Below are positions 1 through 11,404 of a stretch of 64,000 nt of DNA, piece after piece. The position numbers were made by a program, and so were the translations under genes. The notes beneath the pieces were generated by a model. The model saw only the letters and a list, made by a program, of their open reading frames with translations. It was not told where the DNA came from and ran no database searches. Origin of the DNA: Morinoia aosen (lineage: Eukaryota > Arthropoda > Malacostraca > Amphipoda > Talitridae); assembly GCA_030386875.1 (NCBI GenBank), contig CM059564.1, positions 64,957,936 through 65,021,935 of the forward strand, in the 5' to 3' direction. Position 1 is the stretch's first letter. Each line of letters opens with the position of its first letter.

Positions 1-1042
1 TCATGAGAAAAGCATCGGTATTAAATGGGACGATATGAAATGCATCATGTCTAACGTACCGAAGCATTTCTAATTTTCAGTGACTTTCGAATTTGAATTA
101 CCACTTTACTCTTCGCTGTTATAAAAAGACACGCAATACTCTTTCTAAGTCGTTGAAGTATTATTGTGCCCATGATCCTTTTTGTTTCATCGTCACACAT
201 GTTTAGCTAACTTATCTTTATAAGTAAGAAATACAGTCCTACTTCAAGTTACAATTCAAAACTTACCACAAAGCCTGAGCTGCGCACTCAGATGTAACAG
301 TGGCAAGGTTCGAGTCTCCAATCCCGAAAAGCTCAGGGCAAAATGTTAACGTCCGAACAATTGCTATTAAGGTGCTGGCTGAGCGGGGCGACTCGGGACA
401 ACTCGCGAAGGAAATTCTCAAGAATGTTAATCGAAGAACTGCCAGGGTGCATGATATGGGACACGTAGTTTACTGGTGTTATTACGTGTTTTTGGCAAGT
501 GTTTAATCCTTGCCGCTACTGTTGTTATTATCTGGATTTAATTTTTGGAACTTCATTGAATAAAGCGTAAATATTCCTCTTGATTCGGCCATTCGTCTTC
601 AAGTATTTGAGCAGATTTTTGCATACAGGGATAAAAATTTAATTCATAGAGTTCTCTGACCACAGAGATGGTCAACTGAAAAATGGAGTCGTGTATGTAA
701 GCAGATGCGAGATACTTATGACGAAGAACGAGATCAATTTTCACGAGCACACGGAAAAATTTCACAATGAAATTCATTCCCACGTTCGAAAAATGATTCA
801 TCACTTACAGCTGCAGTCGCAAAGTCAACAAAGAAGTAGTGCAATTGAAGTAAGGAACTTCAAAACGATCACATAAATGGACTAATCCAATGCCTTGCAT
901 AAAAACTGATGTTCCTCTCTTGCCTCCTCGTACGGAGTTGCAGCAGAAAAGAAGAAAAAAAAATGATTTACCAGTAGCATCGTCTCCTCAAGGGACTGCG
1001 GCTAAAAAACTTGCCGATGCAAATTATGAGGTACTGAGAGCG
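1..1042. other. Anonymous AT-rich sequence
   Basis: No recognisable gene or repeat. Short open frames (the longest about 80 codons) have no family resemblance and no convincing splice context. A tRNA B-box-like string near 304 is discussed under rejected items. Confidence 0.5.
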
Positions 1043-1692
1043 AATTAGATTAGATGTTAGTTTAAGCCTCTCTAACCGCAATTAAAATTAGATGTTACTT
1101 TTTAAAAAGCGTTCCAAAGAGAGGAAGGAGGAAGGCACCATTTAGAATTGAGATAGGGGAAAGCGGAATCTATGGAGAAGGGGCATAGAAACGGGAAGTT
1201 GAGAAAGAAATTCATGAAACAAGAAAAAAGTTGAAGAAGAAAATAGTAGATACTGAAAAACAGGAGAGAAGTGAACCAAAAAAGGGAGGTCCTTAACATG
1301 ACAAAAACATTCCAACAAAAAGAAGGCTTACTAAACTCTCAGCTCGGGCCCTCATATATTAACCGCAACAAAAGCATTCCAAAGAGAGAAAGGAGGAAGA
1401 CAACATTTAGGGAACGCGAAATCAATGCAGAAGGAAGGGGGATGCATTTATACATTTTATGAATGGAACGCGAAACATATGCACAAGGATCACCAAAACA
1501 GAAAGATGAGAAAGAAGTTTATATAACAAGATAAAAGTTAAAGAAGAAAGTATTAGGTGCTGAAAAACAAGACGACAGTGAACTGAAAAAAAGATCGAAA
1601 CAGGGCTACTTAATCTTTAGCTAGGGAACTCGCGTATTCAACCGTGGAGCGCTAATTCCTATAGACACAATAGTTATATCCCCCTGAGGGGG
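1043..1692 (-). mobile_element. Two abutting copies of dispersed family A
   Basis: This block holds two copies of the roughly 360-bp family A head to tail. The first runs from an ATTAGATTAG-type tail at 1043 to about 1358 and stops inside the GCTCGGGCCCTCA segment. The second starts near 1359 without the tail and runs to the CCCCTGAGGGG end at about 1692. Both read on the minus strand if the family is oriented by its truncations. The second copy lacks its own tail, so it may be an older insertion interrupted by the first, or a tandem duplication. No clean target-site duplication was found. Confidence 0.7.
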
Positions 1693-2356
1693 CTAGAATT
1701 AAGAGCAGGCCTAGCTCGAAGCTGTGAACAGCGTCAGCCGTTGCTGCGTAGTCGGTGTATCCCGAACAACCGAACGGCGGACAGAACGTCTTATTTACAA
1801 CAATAAAAAAATTTGAAATGCACTAAGTCTGGACAGGAGCAGAAAACACTTGCAGGCAGCCAACAACAGGCGCTGCAGGCTCGCAATTTCAAGGAGTGCG
1901 ATGGTTAGCGCCCGAGGTGCGATGCACTCAGTGTGGCATAATTTAAATTTATTTTATTGCATAGGAGATATCCTAGTGGAGTTTTATTTTAATTATTATA
2001 TTTTTCAGTTCAGCAAAATGAAGGAATTGCTCTTCTTCCAGTTAATATTACGAATAGCAAACGAGAATATGATAAAATTAATGAGAACGAAAAATATTTA
2101 CGCCGCAAGTTGTAATAGCTTGAATATCTGCTGACAATCGTTTTAAAAATTATATACATTAATTGTAATAACTCTGATTTGCAGCCAGTAGAACCAAAAT
2201 AAGAAATTCGGTAGACGCGGAAAGCAGAAATTCTACACAATCGGACGACTGTGTCCACAACAATCGAGTGAGACGAGAATACAGTCGTTGGTAGTGATGA
2301 CTTTCTCATTAGCTTATCTCGGCAGCACGGCCACTAGATGGTCACGTCACAATTCC
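1693..2356. other. Anonymous sequence
   Basis: No gene recognised. A moderately GC-rich patch lies at 1705-1790; the rest is AT-rich. Open frames under 100 codons on both strands have no recognisable motifs. Confidence 0.4.
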
Positions 2357-2812
2357 TTCATTAACCGCGTGACCTATTCGCTACAAGCAACACGGCTCAC
2401 TAGATGACTTCAACGCATTGTAACCAATCACCAATCAACACCTAATGAATAAATATTTAAAACTCTAATCAATTGTCCATTAATTCCAGATGGAAGACAG
2501 GAAGTCCGTCATCACCCGTGTGCCCTACGCTACAAACAACGCGGTTCATTGTATAACCCCGTCATAATTCCGTCATCACCCGTGTGACCTACGCTACAAA
2601 CAACACGGTTCATTGTATAACCCCGTCATAATTCCGTCATCACCCGTGTGACCTACGCTACAAACAACACGGTTCATTGTATAACCCCGTCATAATTCCG
2701 TCATCAACCGTGTGCCCTACGCTACAAACAACACGGCTCACTAGTGACCCCGTCATAATTTCTACAATAACCGTGTGACCTACGCAGCGCTGAACAAACA
2801 GCTCGCTCAGTG
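2357..2812. repeat. 64-bp tandem repeat with degenerate flanks
   Basis: Four nearly identical 64-bp units begin at 2506, 2570, 2634 and 2698. Diverged partial units lie on both sides (about 2357-2410 and 2762-2812). Each unit contains an inverted pair, CCGTGT and ACACGG, about 17 nt apart. The ORF-like frame across it on the minus strand is a product of the repeat and not a gene. Confidence 0.85.
2415..2502 (+). repeat. Dispersed repeat, copy 1 of 2
   Basis: This segment matches 9153-9242 in the same orientation, sharing strings such as CAATTGTCCATTAATT and GGAAGACAGGAA with scattered substitutions and small indels. It lies inside the left flank of the 64-bp tandem array. Its type is unknown; it has no terminal repeats or coding capacity. 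Confidence 0.65.
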
Positions 2813-3250
2813 ATACTTCGACGCTGCCTTCATTAAGGACGGAGCTGACATTATCACACCAGAGCAACATGCAGGCGAGGCAAACCACTTCATGAGGGCC
2901 ACTAAAAACTCTTCAGGGCGACTCACAAATTTATGGCCATCTTTATATAAACAATCTCACGAGAGAAGCCATCAATATTTTGGGGAATTTCGAGTCGACT
3001 CAAGTATTCATACAACAAAGAAAATGTTAAAATGCTAATGTTATTGAAAGTAAATAACTAAAGTGAACGCCAGACTAGCTCTGTCAAGGGTATCTGATGG
3101 AAGAAGCAATGGTGAACAGCCAAGACCAAGCAAAATAAGAAATGGGAAAAAACGATACAATTGGCAAAACGAGTTCCTTGAGACACTTCCGTGAGATTGC
3201 GTGGGTTCTCAGCTGCATTGCATGAACACCCGCTCCCCGAGCCTCGCGAA
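2813..3250. other. Anonymous sequence before the satellite
   Basis: No gene or repeat recognised between the 64-bp array and the first 34-bp satellite unit. Confidence 0.4.
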
Positions 3251-5217
3251 TTGGATCACATCGCAGGGGTATAGTGTGACAAAATTAGGTCACATCGCAG
3301 GGGTATAGTGTGACAAAATTAGGTCACATCGCAGGGGTATAGTGTGACAAAATTAAGTCACATTGCAGGGGTATAGTGTGACAAAATTAGGTCACATCGC
3401 AGGGGTATAGTGTGACAAAATTAGGTCACATCGCAGGGGTATAGTGTGACAAAATTAGGTCACATCGCAGGGGTATAGTGTGACAAAATTAGGTCACATC
3501 GCAGGGGTATAGTGTGACAAAATTAGGTCACATCGCAGGGGTATAGTGTGACAAAATTAGGTCACATCGCAGGGGTATAGTGTGACAAAATTAAGTCACA
3601 TCGCAGGGGTATAGTGTGACAAAATTAGGTCACATCGCAGGGGTATAGTGTGACAAAATTAGGTCACATCGCAGGGGTATAGTGTGACAAAATTAGGTCA
3701 CATCGCAGGGGTATAGTGTGACAAAATTAAGTCACATCGCAGGGGTATAGTGTGACAAAATTAGGTCACATCGCAGGGGTATGGTGTGACAAAATTAGGT
3801 CACATCGCAGGGGTATAGTGTGACAAAATTAAGTCACATCGCAGGGGTATAGTGTGACAAAATTAGGTCACATCGCAGGGGTATAGTGTGACAAAATTAG
3901 GTCACATCGCAGGGGTATAGTGTGACAAAATTAAGTCACATCGCAGGGGTATAGTGTGACAAAATTAGGTCACATCGCAGGGGTATAGTGTGACAAAATT
4001 AAGTCACATCGCAGGGGTATAGTGTGACAAAATTAGGTCACATCGCAGGGGTATGGTGTGACAAAATTAGGTCACATCGCAGGGGTATAGTGTGACAAAA
4101 TTAGGTCACATCGCAGGGGTATAGTGTGACAAAATTAAGTCACATCGCAGGGGTATAGTGTGACAAAATTAGGTCACATCGCAGGGGTATAGTGTGACAA
4201 AATTAAGTCACATCGCAGGGGTATAGTGTGACAAAATTAAGTCACATCGCAGGGGTATAGTGTGACAAAATTAGGTCACATCGCAGGGGTATGGTGTGAC
4301 AAAATTAGGTCACATCGCAGGGGTATAGTGTGACAAAATTAGGTCACATCGCAGGGGTATAGTGTGACAAAATTAAGTCACATCGCAGGGGTATAGTGTG
4401 ACAAAATTAAGTCACATCGCAGGGGTATAGTGTGACAAAATTAAGTCACATCGCAGGGGTATAGTGTGACAAAATTAGGTCACATCGCAGGGGTATAGTG
4501 TGACAAAATTAGGTCACATCGCAGGGGTATAGTGTGACAAAATTAAGTCACATCGCAGGGGTATAGTGTGACAAAATTAAGTCACATCGCAGGGGTATAG
4601 TGTGACAAAATTAAGTCACATCGCAGGGGTATAGTGTGACAAAATTAGGTCACATCGCAGGGGTATAGTGTGACAAAATTAGGTCACATCGCAGGGGTAT
4701 AGTGTGACAAAATTAAGTCACATCGCAGGGGTATAGTGTGACAAAATTAGGTCACATCGCAGGGGTATAGTGTGACAAAATTAGGTCACATCGCAGGGGT
4801 ATAGTGTGACAAAATTAAGTCACATCGCAGGGGTATAGTGTGACAAAATTAGGTCACATCGCAGGGGTATGGTGTGACAAAATTAGGTCACATCGCAGGG
4901 GTATAGTGTGACAAAATTAGGTCACATCGCAGGGGTATAGTGTGACAAAATTAAGTCACATCGCAGGGGTATAGTGTGACAAAATTAGGTCACATCGCAG
5001 GGGTATGGTGTGACAAAATTAGGTCACATCGCAGGGGTATAGTGTGACAAAATTAGATCACATCGCAGGGGTATGGTGTGACAAAATTAGGTCACATCAC
5101 AGGGGTATAGTGTGACACAATCAGGTCACATCGCAGGGGTATAGTGTGACAAAATTAGATCACATCGCAGGGGTATAGTGTGACATAATTAGGTCACATC
5201 GCAGGGTTATGGTGTGA
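3251..5217 (+). repeat. 34-bp satellite array, segment 1 (about 58 units)
   Basis: A head-to-tail array of a 34-bp unit containing GGTCACATCGCAGGGGTATA followed by GTGTGACAAAATTA. Units are almost identical and differ mainly at two sites: TTAGGTC or TTAAGTC, and GTATAG or GTATGG. Homogeneity is highest in the middle, and variants gather near the right edge (5040-5217). Each unit carries a dyad, TGTGAC and GTCACA, 8 nt apart. The array has no spacers, so it is not a CRISPR array, and no long ORF. Confidence 0.97.
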
Positions 5218-5218
5218 A

Positions 5219-5579
5219 AGTTAGTTTATTAGTTTATTAGTTAGTTTAAGCCTCCCTATCCTCAACAATGAGATGTAAAGAGAGGAAGGAAGAAGGCACC
5301 ATTTAGTATGGAGTTAAGGGAACGTGGAATCTATGCAGAAAGGGCACAGAAACAGAAAGCTAAGAAAGAAGTTCATGAAACGAGGAAAAGTTGAAGAAGG
5401 AAGTGGTAGGCGGTGAAAAACAGGACAGCAGTGAACCGAAAAAAAGATGGTCCGTAACACAACAAAACCTATTCTATTTTAACAAAAGAAAGCCAACCTA
5501 ACCTTTAGCTCGGGCCCTCACATTGTCCCCCTGGGAGCGCTAGTTCCCATAGTTACAATAATTGTATCCCCCTGAGGGG
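5219..5579 (-). mobile_element. Family A copy inserted in the satellite, near full length
   Basis: A near full-length family A element (about 361 bp) with its TTAG-rich tail at the left and the CCCCTGAGGGG hairpin end at 5569-5579. It separates satellite segments 1 and 2. The flanks carry TATGGTGTGA on the left and TATAGTGTGA on the right, a likely target-site duplication, although adjacent satellite units are themselves alike. It therefore inserted after the array existed. Confidence 0.85.
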
Positions 5580-6305
5580 TATAGTGTGACAAAACTAGGT
5601 CACATCGCAGGGGTATAGTGTGACAAAATTAGGTCACATCGCAGGGGTATAGTGTGACAAAATTAGGTCACATCGCAGGGGTCTAGTGTGACAAAATTTG
5701 GTCACATCGCAGGGGTATGGTGTGACAAAATTAGGTCACATCGCAGGGGTCTAGTGTGACAAAATTTGGTCACATCGCAGGGGTATGGTGTGACAAAATT
5801 AGGTCACATCGCAGGGGTATATCGTGACAAAATTAGGTCACATCGCAGGGGTATGGTGTGACAAAATTAGGTCACATCGCAGGGGTATAGTGTGACAAAA
5901 TTAGGTCACATCGCAGGGGCTTAGTGTGACAAAATTAGGTCACATCGCAGAGGTATAGTGTGACAAAATTAGGTCGCATCGCAGGGGTATGGTGTGATAA
6001 AATTAGGTCACATCGCAGGGGTTTAGTGTGACAAAATTAGGTCACATCGCAGGGGTATAGTGTGACAAAATTAGCTCACATCGCAGGGGTATGGTGTGAC
6101 AAAATTAGGTCACATCGCAGGGGTATAGTGTGACAAAATTAGGTCACATCGCAGGGGTATGAGGTGAAAAAATTAGGTCACATCGCAGGGGTATATTGTG
6201 ACAAAATTAGATCACATCGCAGGGGTATAGTGTGACAAAATTAAGTCACATCGCAGGGGTATAGTGTGACAAAATTAGGTCACATCGCAGGAGTATAGTG
6301 TGACA
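5580..6305 (+). repeat. 34-bp satellite array, segment 2 (about 21 units)
   Basis: This continues the 34-bp satellite after the family A insertion. Units are more diverse than in segment 1, with variants such as GTCTAG, GTTTAG and TATCGTGAC, as expected near the edge of an array where homogenisation by unequal exchange is weaker. The TGTGAC and GTCACA dyad is still kept in most units. Confidence 0.95.
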
Positions 6306-6614
6306 GATTATTATTAGATTATTAGCATGTGTAAGCCTCCCTATCCTCAACAAATGAGATCCAAAGAGAGGAAGGAAGAAGGCACCATTTAGTATGGAGT
6401 TGAGGAAACGTGGAATCTGCGCAGAAAGGGCATAGAAACAGTAAGATGAGAAAGAAGTTCATGAAACATGATCAAAGTGGAAGAAGAAGTAGTAGGTGCT
6501 GAAAAAACAGGACAGCAGTGAAGCGAAACAAGATGGCCCGTAAAAAAACAAAAACCTATGTTATATTAACAAAAAGGAGGCCTACCTAACCTTTAGCTAG
6601 CTCGGGCCCTCACT
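6306..6614 (-). mobile_element. Family A copy in the satellite, 5'-truncated
   Basis: This family A copy begins with a GATTATTATTAGATTATTAG tail and ends at CTCGGGCCCTCACT, lacking the last 45 bp or so (the hairpin end). It is flanked by GTATAGTGTGACA at 6293-6305 and again at 6615-6627, a 13-bp duplication. Truncation at the right with an intact left tail marks the right side as the 5' end of a target-primed retroelement on the minus strand. Confidence 0.88.
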
Positions 6615-7835
6615 GTATAGTGTGACAAAATTAGGTCAAATCGCAGCTACATTGTGACACAATTAGGTCACATCGCAGGTAAATTGTGACAATTAGGTCA
6701 CATCGCAGGTACATTGTAACAAAATTAGGTCACTTCGCAGGTACATTGTGACACAATTAGGTCACATCGCAGGTACATTGTGACACAATTAGGTCACATC
6801 GGAGGTACATTGTGACACAATTAGGTCACATTGGAGGTACATTGTGACAATTAGGCCGCATCGCAGGTAAATTGTGACACAATTAGGTCGCATCGCAGGT
6901 AAATTGTGACACAATTAGGTCACATCGCAGGTACATAGTAACAAAATTAGGTCACACCGCAGGTACATAGTGACACAATTAGGTCACATCGCAGGTACAT
7001 TGTGACACAATTAGGTCACATCGCAGGTACATTGTGACACAATTAGGTCACATCGCAGGTACATTGTGACACAATTAGGTCACATCGCAGGTACATAGTG
7101 ACACAATTAGGTCACATCGCAGGTACATAGCGACACAATTAGGTCACATCGCAGGGACATTGTGACACAATTAGGTCACATCGCAGGTACATAGCGACAC
7201 AATTAGGTCACATCGCAGGTACATTGTGACACAATTAGGTCACATCGCAGGTACATAGCGACACAATTAGGTCACATCGCAGGTACATAGCGACACAATT
7301 AGGTCACATCGCAGGGACATTGTGACACAATTAGGTCACATCGCAGGTACATTGTGACACAATTAGGTCACATCGCAGGTACATTGTGACACAATTAGGT
7401 CACATCGCAGGTACATAGCGACACAATTAGGTCACATCGCAGGTACATTGTGACACAATTAGGTCACATCGCAGGTACATAGTGACACAATTAGGTCACA
7501 TCGCAGGTACATTGTGACACAATTAGGTCACATCGCAGGTACATAGTGACACAATTAGGTCACATCGCAGGGACATTGTGACACAATTAGGTCACATCGC
7601 AGGTACATTGTGACACAATTAGGTCACATCGCAGGTACATTGTGACACAATTAGGTCACATCGCAGGTACATAGTGACACAATTAGGTCACATCGCAGGT
7701 ACATTGTGACACAATTAGGTCACATCGCAGGTACATTGTGACACAATTAGGTCACATCGCAGGTACATTGTGACACAATTAGGTCACATCGCAGGTACAT
7801 TATAACACAATTAGGTCACATCGTAGATACATAAT
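6615..7835 (+). repeat. 32-bp satellite array, segment 3 (about 38 units)
   Basis: After one transitional unit the array switches to a 32-bp unit, AGGTCACATCGCAGGTACAT followed by TGTGACACAATT. It is clearly related to the 34-bp unit: GGGGTATAG is replaced by GGTACATTG, and AAAATTA by ACAATTA. The TGTGAC and GTCACA dyad with 8-nt spacing is kept. In many units TTGTGACACAA is itself a palindrome around a central A. Variants with ACATAGTG or ACATAGCG recur through the array. Confidence 0.96.
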
Positions 7836-8060
7836 TATGAATTAGGTTGCATTTTATATAATGTGTAATAGATTTAAGTTATAATTTAAATACAATAGTT
7901 TCATTGCATCATATATACAAAACAAATTGATGCCGCATTACAGATAAAATATGATGAAATTAACTTACATCACCGAAACAATTAATTACAATTGGGTTAA
8001 ATTCCAGATACATTACAATGAAATAAAATTATAACAGACGCACTGCAATATAATAAGAGT
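7836..8060 (+). repeat. Decayed satellite units at the array edge
   Basis: Past the last clear 32-bp unit the sequence still shows roughly unit-spaced echoes of it, for example ATTGGGTTAAATTCCAGATA followed by CATTACAATGAAATAAAATT near 7991-8030, and GCCGCATTACAGATA followed by AAATATGATGAAATT near 7932-7962. These align to GGTCACATCGCAGGTACATTG-type units with many C-to-T and G-to-A changes. I read this as a decaying edge of the array; similarity is low and needs an alignment. Confidence 0.5.
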
Positions 8061-10153
8061 AGATCAAAAATACGAACGAGTTGAGACAGTCTGACTTCAT
8101 TTCATTTAGACTCAATGATGGACCACACCTTTACTGCCTGATTTTCGCCAGTGTTCCAATCAGCGAGGCGTTGTAATCATGATGATGGATAACAAATAAC
8201 AGACGAGTTAAGTTCTAAAAAAATTATTGATGCCAAGTGAACTAGACTATCAAATTGTAAAAATTGATCGCACCGAGGGAAAATCATCTAATTTCTAACC
8301 CTTTGAGAAACAATAAAAAGACAGCTATGGCAAGATACGATCTGTGAACAAGTAGTATACGAGAGGTTTAAATTAGATTATAAGATACGTTAGGCGAGCC
8401 CAAACACAACAAAAGAGCTCCCAAGGAAAGAAGTAGTGCTGAAGTATAAGTTAACTACGATGTAGTACATATCATCAAGAGGTTCGCTTAAAAATCACTG
8501 AAAAATTCCAAGCAACTAATACACATTGATCGATGCGCTCCAAGATTTCTAGGCAGAAAATCTGCAGTACAAAATGCAAAATGGATAATTGGAAAACCCG
8601 TCCGACTGGTGAACGCAACAAAAACCGACGAGTAAAGCCAGAAGCAATCATGGTGTAGCCTCGACCACCAAAACCCTGCGACCGTAAAGTGTGTTTGACG
8701 TGCACAAAGTGCTGCGGGCCACCGAGCACTGAACATATTTGGTCACCATTCGGCGACGATGAACAAATTGCAGCAGGCACAGCTCATAACATGCAATCAT
8801 GAGATTTTTTTGTGAGATGAAGGACACAAATCGCAAGCTGAAGTGCCACGAGGTACACAGAAAAATTCAAGTTCAAGGCACGGCCAGTCAGCCGCGCAAC
8901 TGAGTGCGCAGGCACCCCGCCCTGTCCTGACTCGCCTCATCCTCCAACAAATATAGTCAGCAACAGGACAACGTAGCCACCCAGACAAGGCCGACCGCAC
9001 CCAAACCTACCAAGTTCAAGATCAATGCCATTTTTTTGCGGTTCAGCTGCAACAGGTTCGGTGTCGTGATCAACAAGAAGCGCCGCGAATGAGAGCACAG
9101 CTCCCAACATGGACAACGCGGCCTAGACTCAAAAGTACATCTGAAATACTAAGCATTGTTACCAATTGTCAATCAACACCGAAAGAAAAAATACTTAGAA
9201 CTGTAACCAATTGTCCATTAATTTCAGACGGAAGACAGGAATACTCGATGATACTTTGGTCATTGATTTCTAAGAACAAAGCGCTACAAAAAGAAAACTG
9301 ACAATAACTAAAACGAATCTTACAATTTTTACACAAGAATATGAAACTAATTTACAACGCTGCAAGTACACTTTCTTCCTATTTCATGCATGGGATACAG
9401 AAACTTACATTATTTTCATTTCAAAGTACCTTTAACGACTCAAGTCTGGAATGCAAGGAACAATTTACGCAAAAAGTGTGGTCTTGGACCACGTTACGAG
9501 CACGTCTGGCATGTATGGGAGCAGGAAGTACAGCGCGCTCCACACTCGTAATATGCACCAGCGCAGCACAACTCCAGCGACAGCCAACACCATTCTTTAC
9601 CCATGTTTTTTTTCAAAACTGTGTAAAACATGCAAGACGAGCCACTCCAAAGTGAGTTGAACAGAAACTCATAAAACTTGAGCACATCTTAACGAACTGC
9701 TAAAGGTTTTAAGGAACGTGTGCTGTGTAGATGTTGAAGAACCACTTCTCAGTGATGAACGTTGCGCCACAGTTCTAGTTTCAATGACACACTTTACAGT
9801 GTGAGAAGCATCAATTATGAGGTATTCATGAACGAATTAAGTCGTAGTAAAATTAAAAATATTCCAAAATTTTGCACAAGAAATTTACATGTAGACATGA
9901 AAATATAAGAACTGAACTCCAAAATCATTCATAAACACAGATTTGATAAAAAAAATCCCGATAAGCTATATAGATTTCTCGAGTGTAAATATACCCAATT
10001 CTATCAGCTCCAGTAAATCTCCTTACAATATTTTGGTTTCAGGAGTACCTCCCGGTGTTGTTAGCAATAATAAACTCCGCGGAACAAGCCCTGCAGATTT
10101 CGTCAGGCCCAAAGTTAAGCAAACGTCTGTCATGTAATTTACTTTTCACGCAG
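8061..10153. other. Anonymous sequence with one dispersed repeat
   Basis: No gene recognised. Overlapping minus-strand frames at 8475-9000 have no family resemblance and look like chance openings in a GC-richer patch (8640-9000). The only repeat noted is the second copy of the 2415-2502 sequence, at 9153-9242. Confidence 0.45.
9153..9242 (+). repeat. Dispersed repeat, copy 2 of 2
   Basis: The partner of 2415-2502, in the same orientation, with shared strings ACCAATTGTC, CAATTGTCCATTAATT and GGAAGACAGGAA. Its boundaries are approximate. Confidence 0.65.
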
Positions 10154-10500
10154 ATTAGATTATTAGTTAGTTCATGCCTCCCTGAATCCAACAAAGTTGT
10201 TCACAAGAGAGGAAAGTGAATGTACCATTTAGTATGAAATAACGGGAACCGGGAATATATGCTCAAGGTGCATCTCCACGCTCAGCGCATGGAAACAACA
10301 AAATTGTAAAAAAGTTAATGAAACGAGATATATAAGTTGAAGAAAATAGTAAATCCTGAGAAACAAGATTGAACTGAACCGGAAAAAAGATGTTCCTTAA
10401 AAGATAAAAATGTTGTTGTTTCAATGAAAGGAAGGCCTACTTAACTTTCAGTAAGGGCCCTCGCATCTTCCCCTTGGAACACTAATTTTCATAGTTACAC
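10154..10500 (-). mobile_element. Family A copy, 5'-truncated
   Basis: Family A element with an ATTAGATTATTAG tail at the left, ending near CATAGTTAC at the right without the GTATCC and CCCCTGAGGGG end. The flanks TTTTCACGCAG (10143-10153) and ATTTCACACAG (10501-10511) match at 9 of 11 positions, an aged target-site duplication. Confidence 0.82.
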
Positions 10501-11404
10501 ATTTCACACAGAGAGCGAGTACCAAAGCAAGTACCATAAATTTTGCTGACATGAAATGTAGCAATGTAAGAAATGCTCACGAAATGCTTCAATTTACCAA
10601 GAAACATCATCTACACTCATCATTTGCATTCACAAACATCATCCACACTCATCATTCAGTACACATTTACTCTTGATAATTAAACCACGACGACTAGTCA
10701 GCAGACAACATTTGATACTTTCGAATATTTTGACGCTAAACAAGTGTATGAAAACACCTTTGTTGAGTATATGTCTTCCATAACACAAGTGGGGATAAAT
10801 AACGAGTAGTGTCGATTGAAAAAACGCTTTGGCTGTCGATTTTGAGCATCTCAAAGAAAAAAAAGACCACACTAGTACCTGTGCTTGCAATTTTTCATTC
10901 ATTACTGAAAGACAGTATGATAAAAATTTGCCCAACACAATCTCCTAAAGCTTACGACTTTCATTTCGGAGGTGATCGATTTCTAACAAGTTAGTGCACT
11001 GTTGCTGTCGAAGAGACAGTGGGAATCATGAATTAAGGCGTATCTAGGATGTTACATGCGGCAAGCGTTGCTAAAGGTCAAACAGAATTATTTGGCAAAC
11101 CTGCACCTACAACACAGCCATGGTGAGAATATCAATGTAATATTAATGTTACGTTATCATTCTTACAATCAGTTAAATCAGACTCTGAAATGATATTGAT
11201 TACACAAACAAATACTTTCATTTAATTAGCACTTCTCAGACGTAAGACGAATCAACCAGAAGAAAAATAAAAAAACACTGGAGTGGACAAAAACATTTTG
11301 TTGTCGTAGATGTACATTAAAAAACTTTAAAGCTGTCGATTAAAATGATACTCATTACTAAAATCGGAAGCTAAATGGTACTTGTACATATTTTAGTTAA
11401 TTAC
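10501..11404. other. Anonymous sequence
   Basis: No gene recognised. A short direct repeat, AACATCAT then ACACTCATCATT, occurs at about 10603 and 10635. A 99-codon minus-strand frame (10639-10938) has no recognisable motif. Confidence 0.4.

Noticed and set aside
260..330. tRNA-like segment with GGTTCGAGTCTCC and a CTGAG/CTCAG stem
   Set aside because: The T-stem does not pair, no acceptor stem was found and the loop lacks the usual purine after the anticodon. A chance B-box-like string.
3251..7835. Short regular repeats that might be taken for a CRISPR array
   Set aside because: Units abut with no unique spacers, neighbours are near identical and the genome is eukaryotic. This is a tandem satellite.
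8475..9000. Overlapping minus-strand ORFs of 62-101 codons
   Set aside because: Several frames are open at once in a GC-richer patch, none with a known motif.
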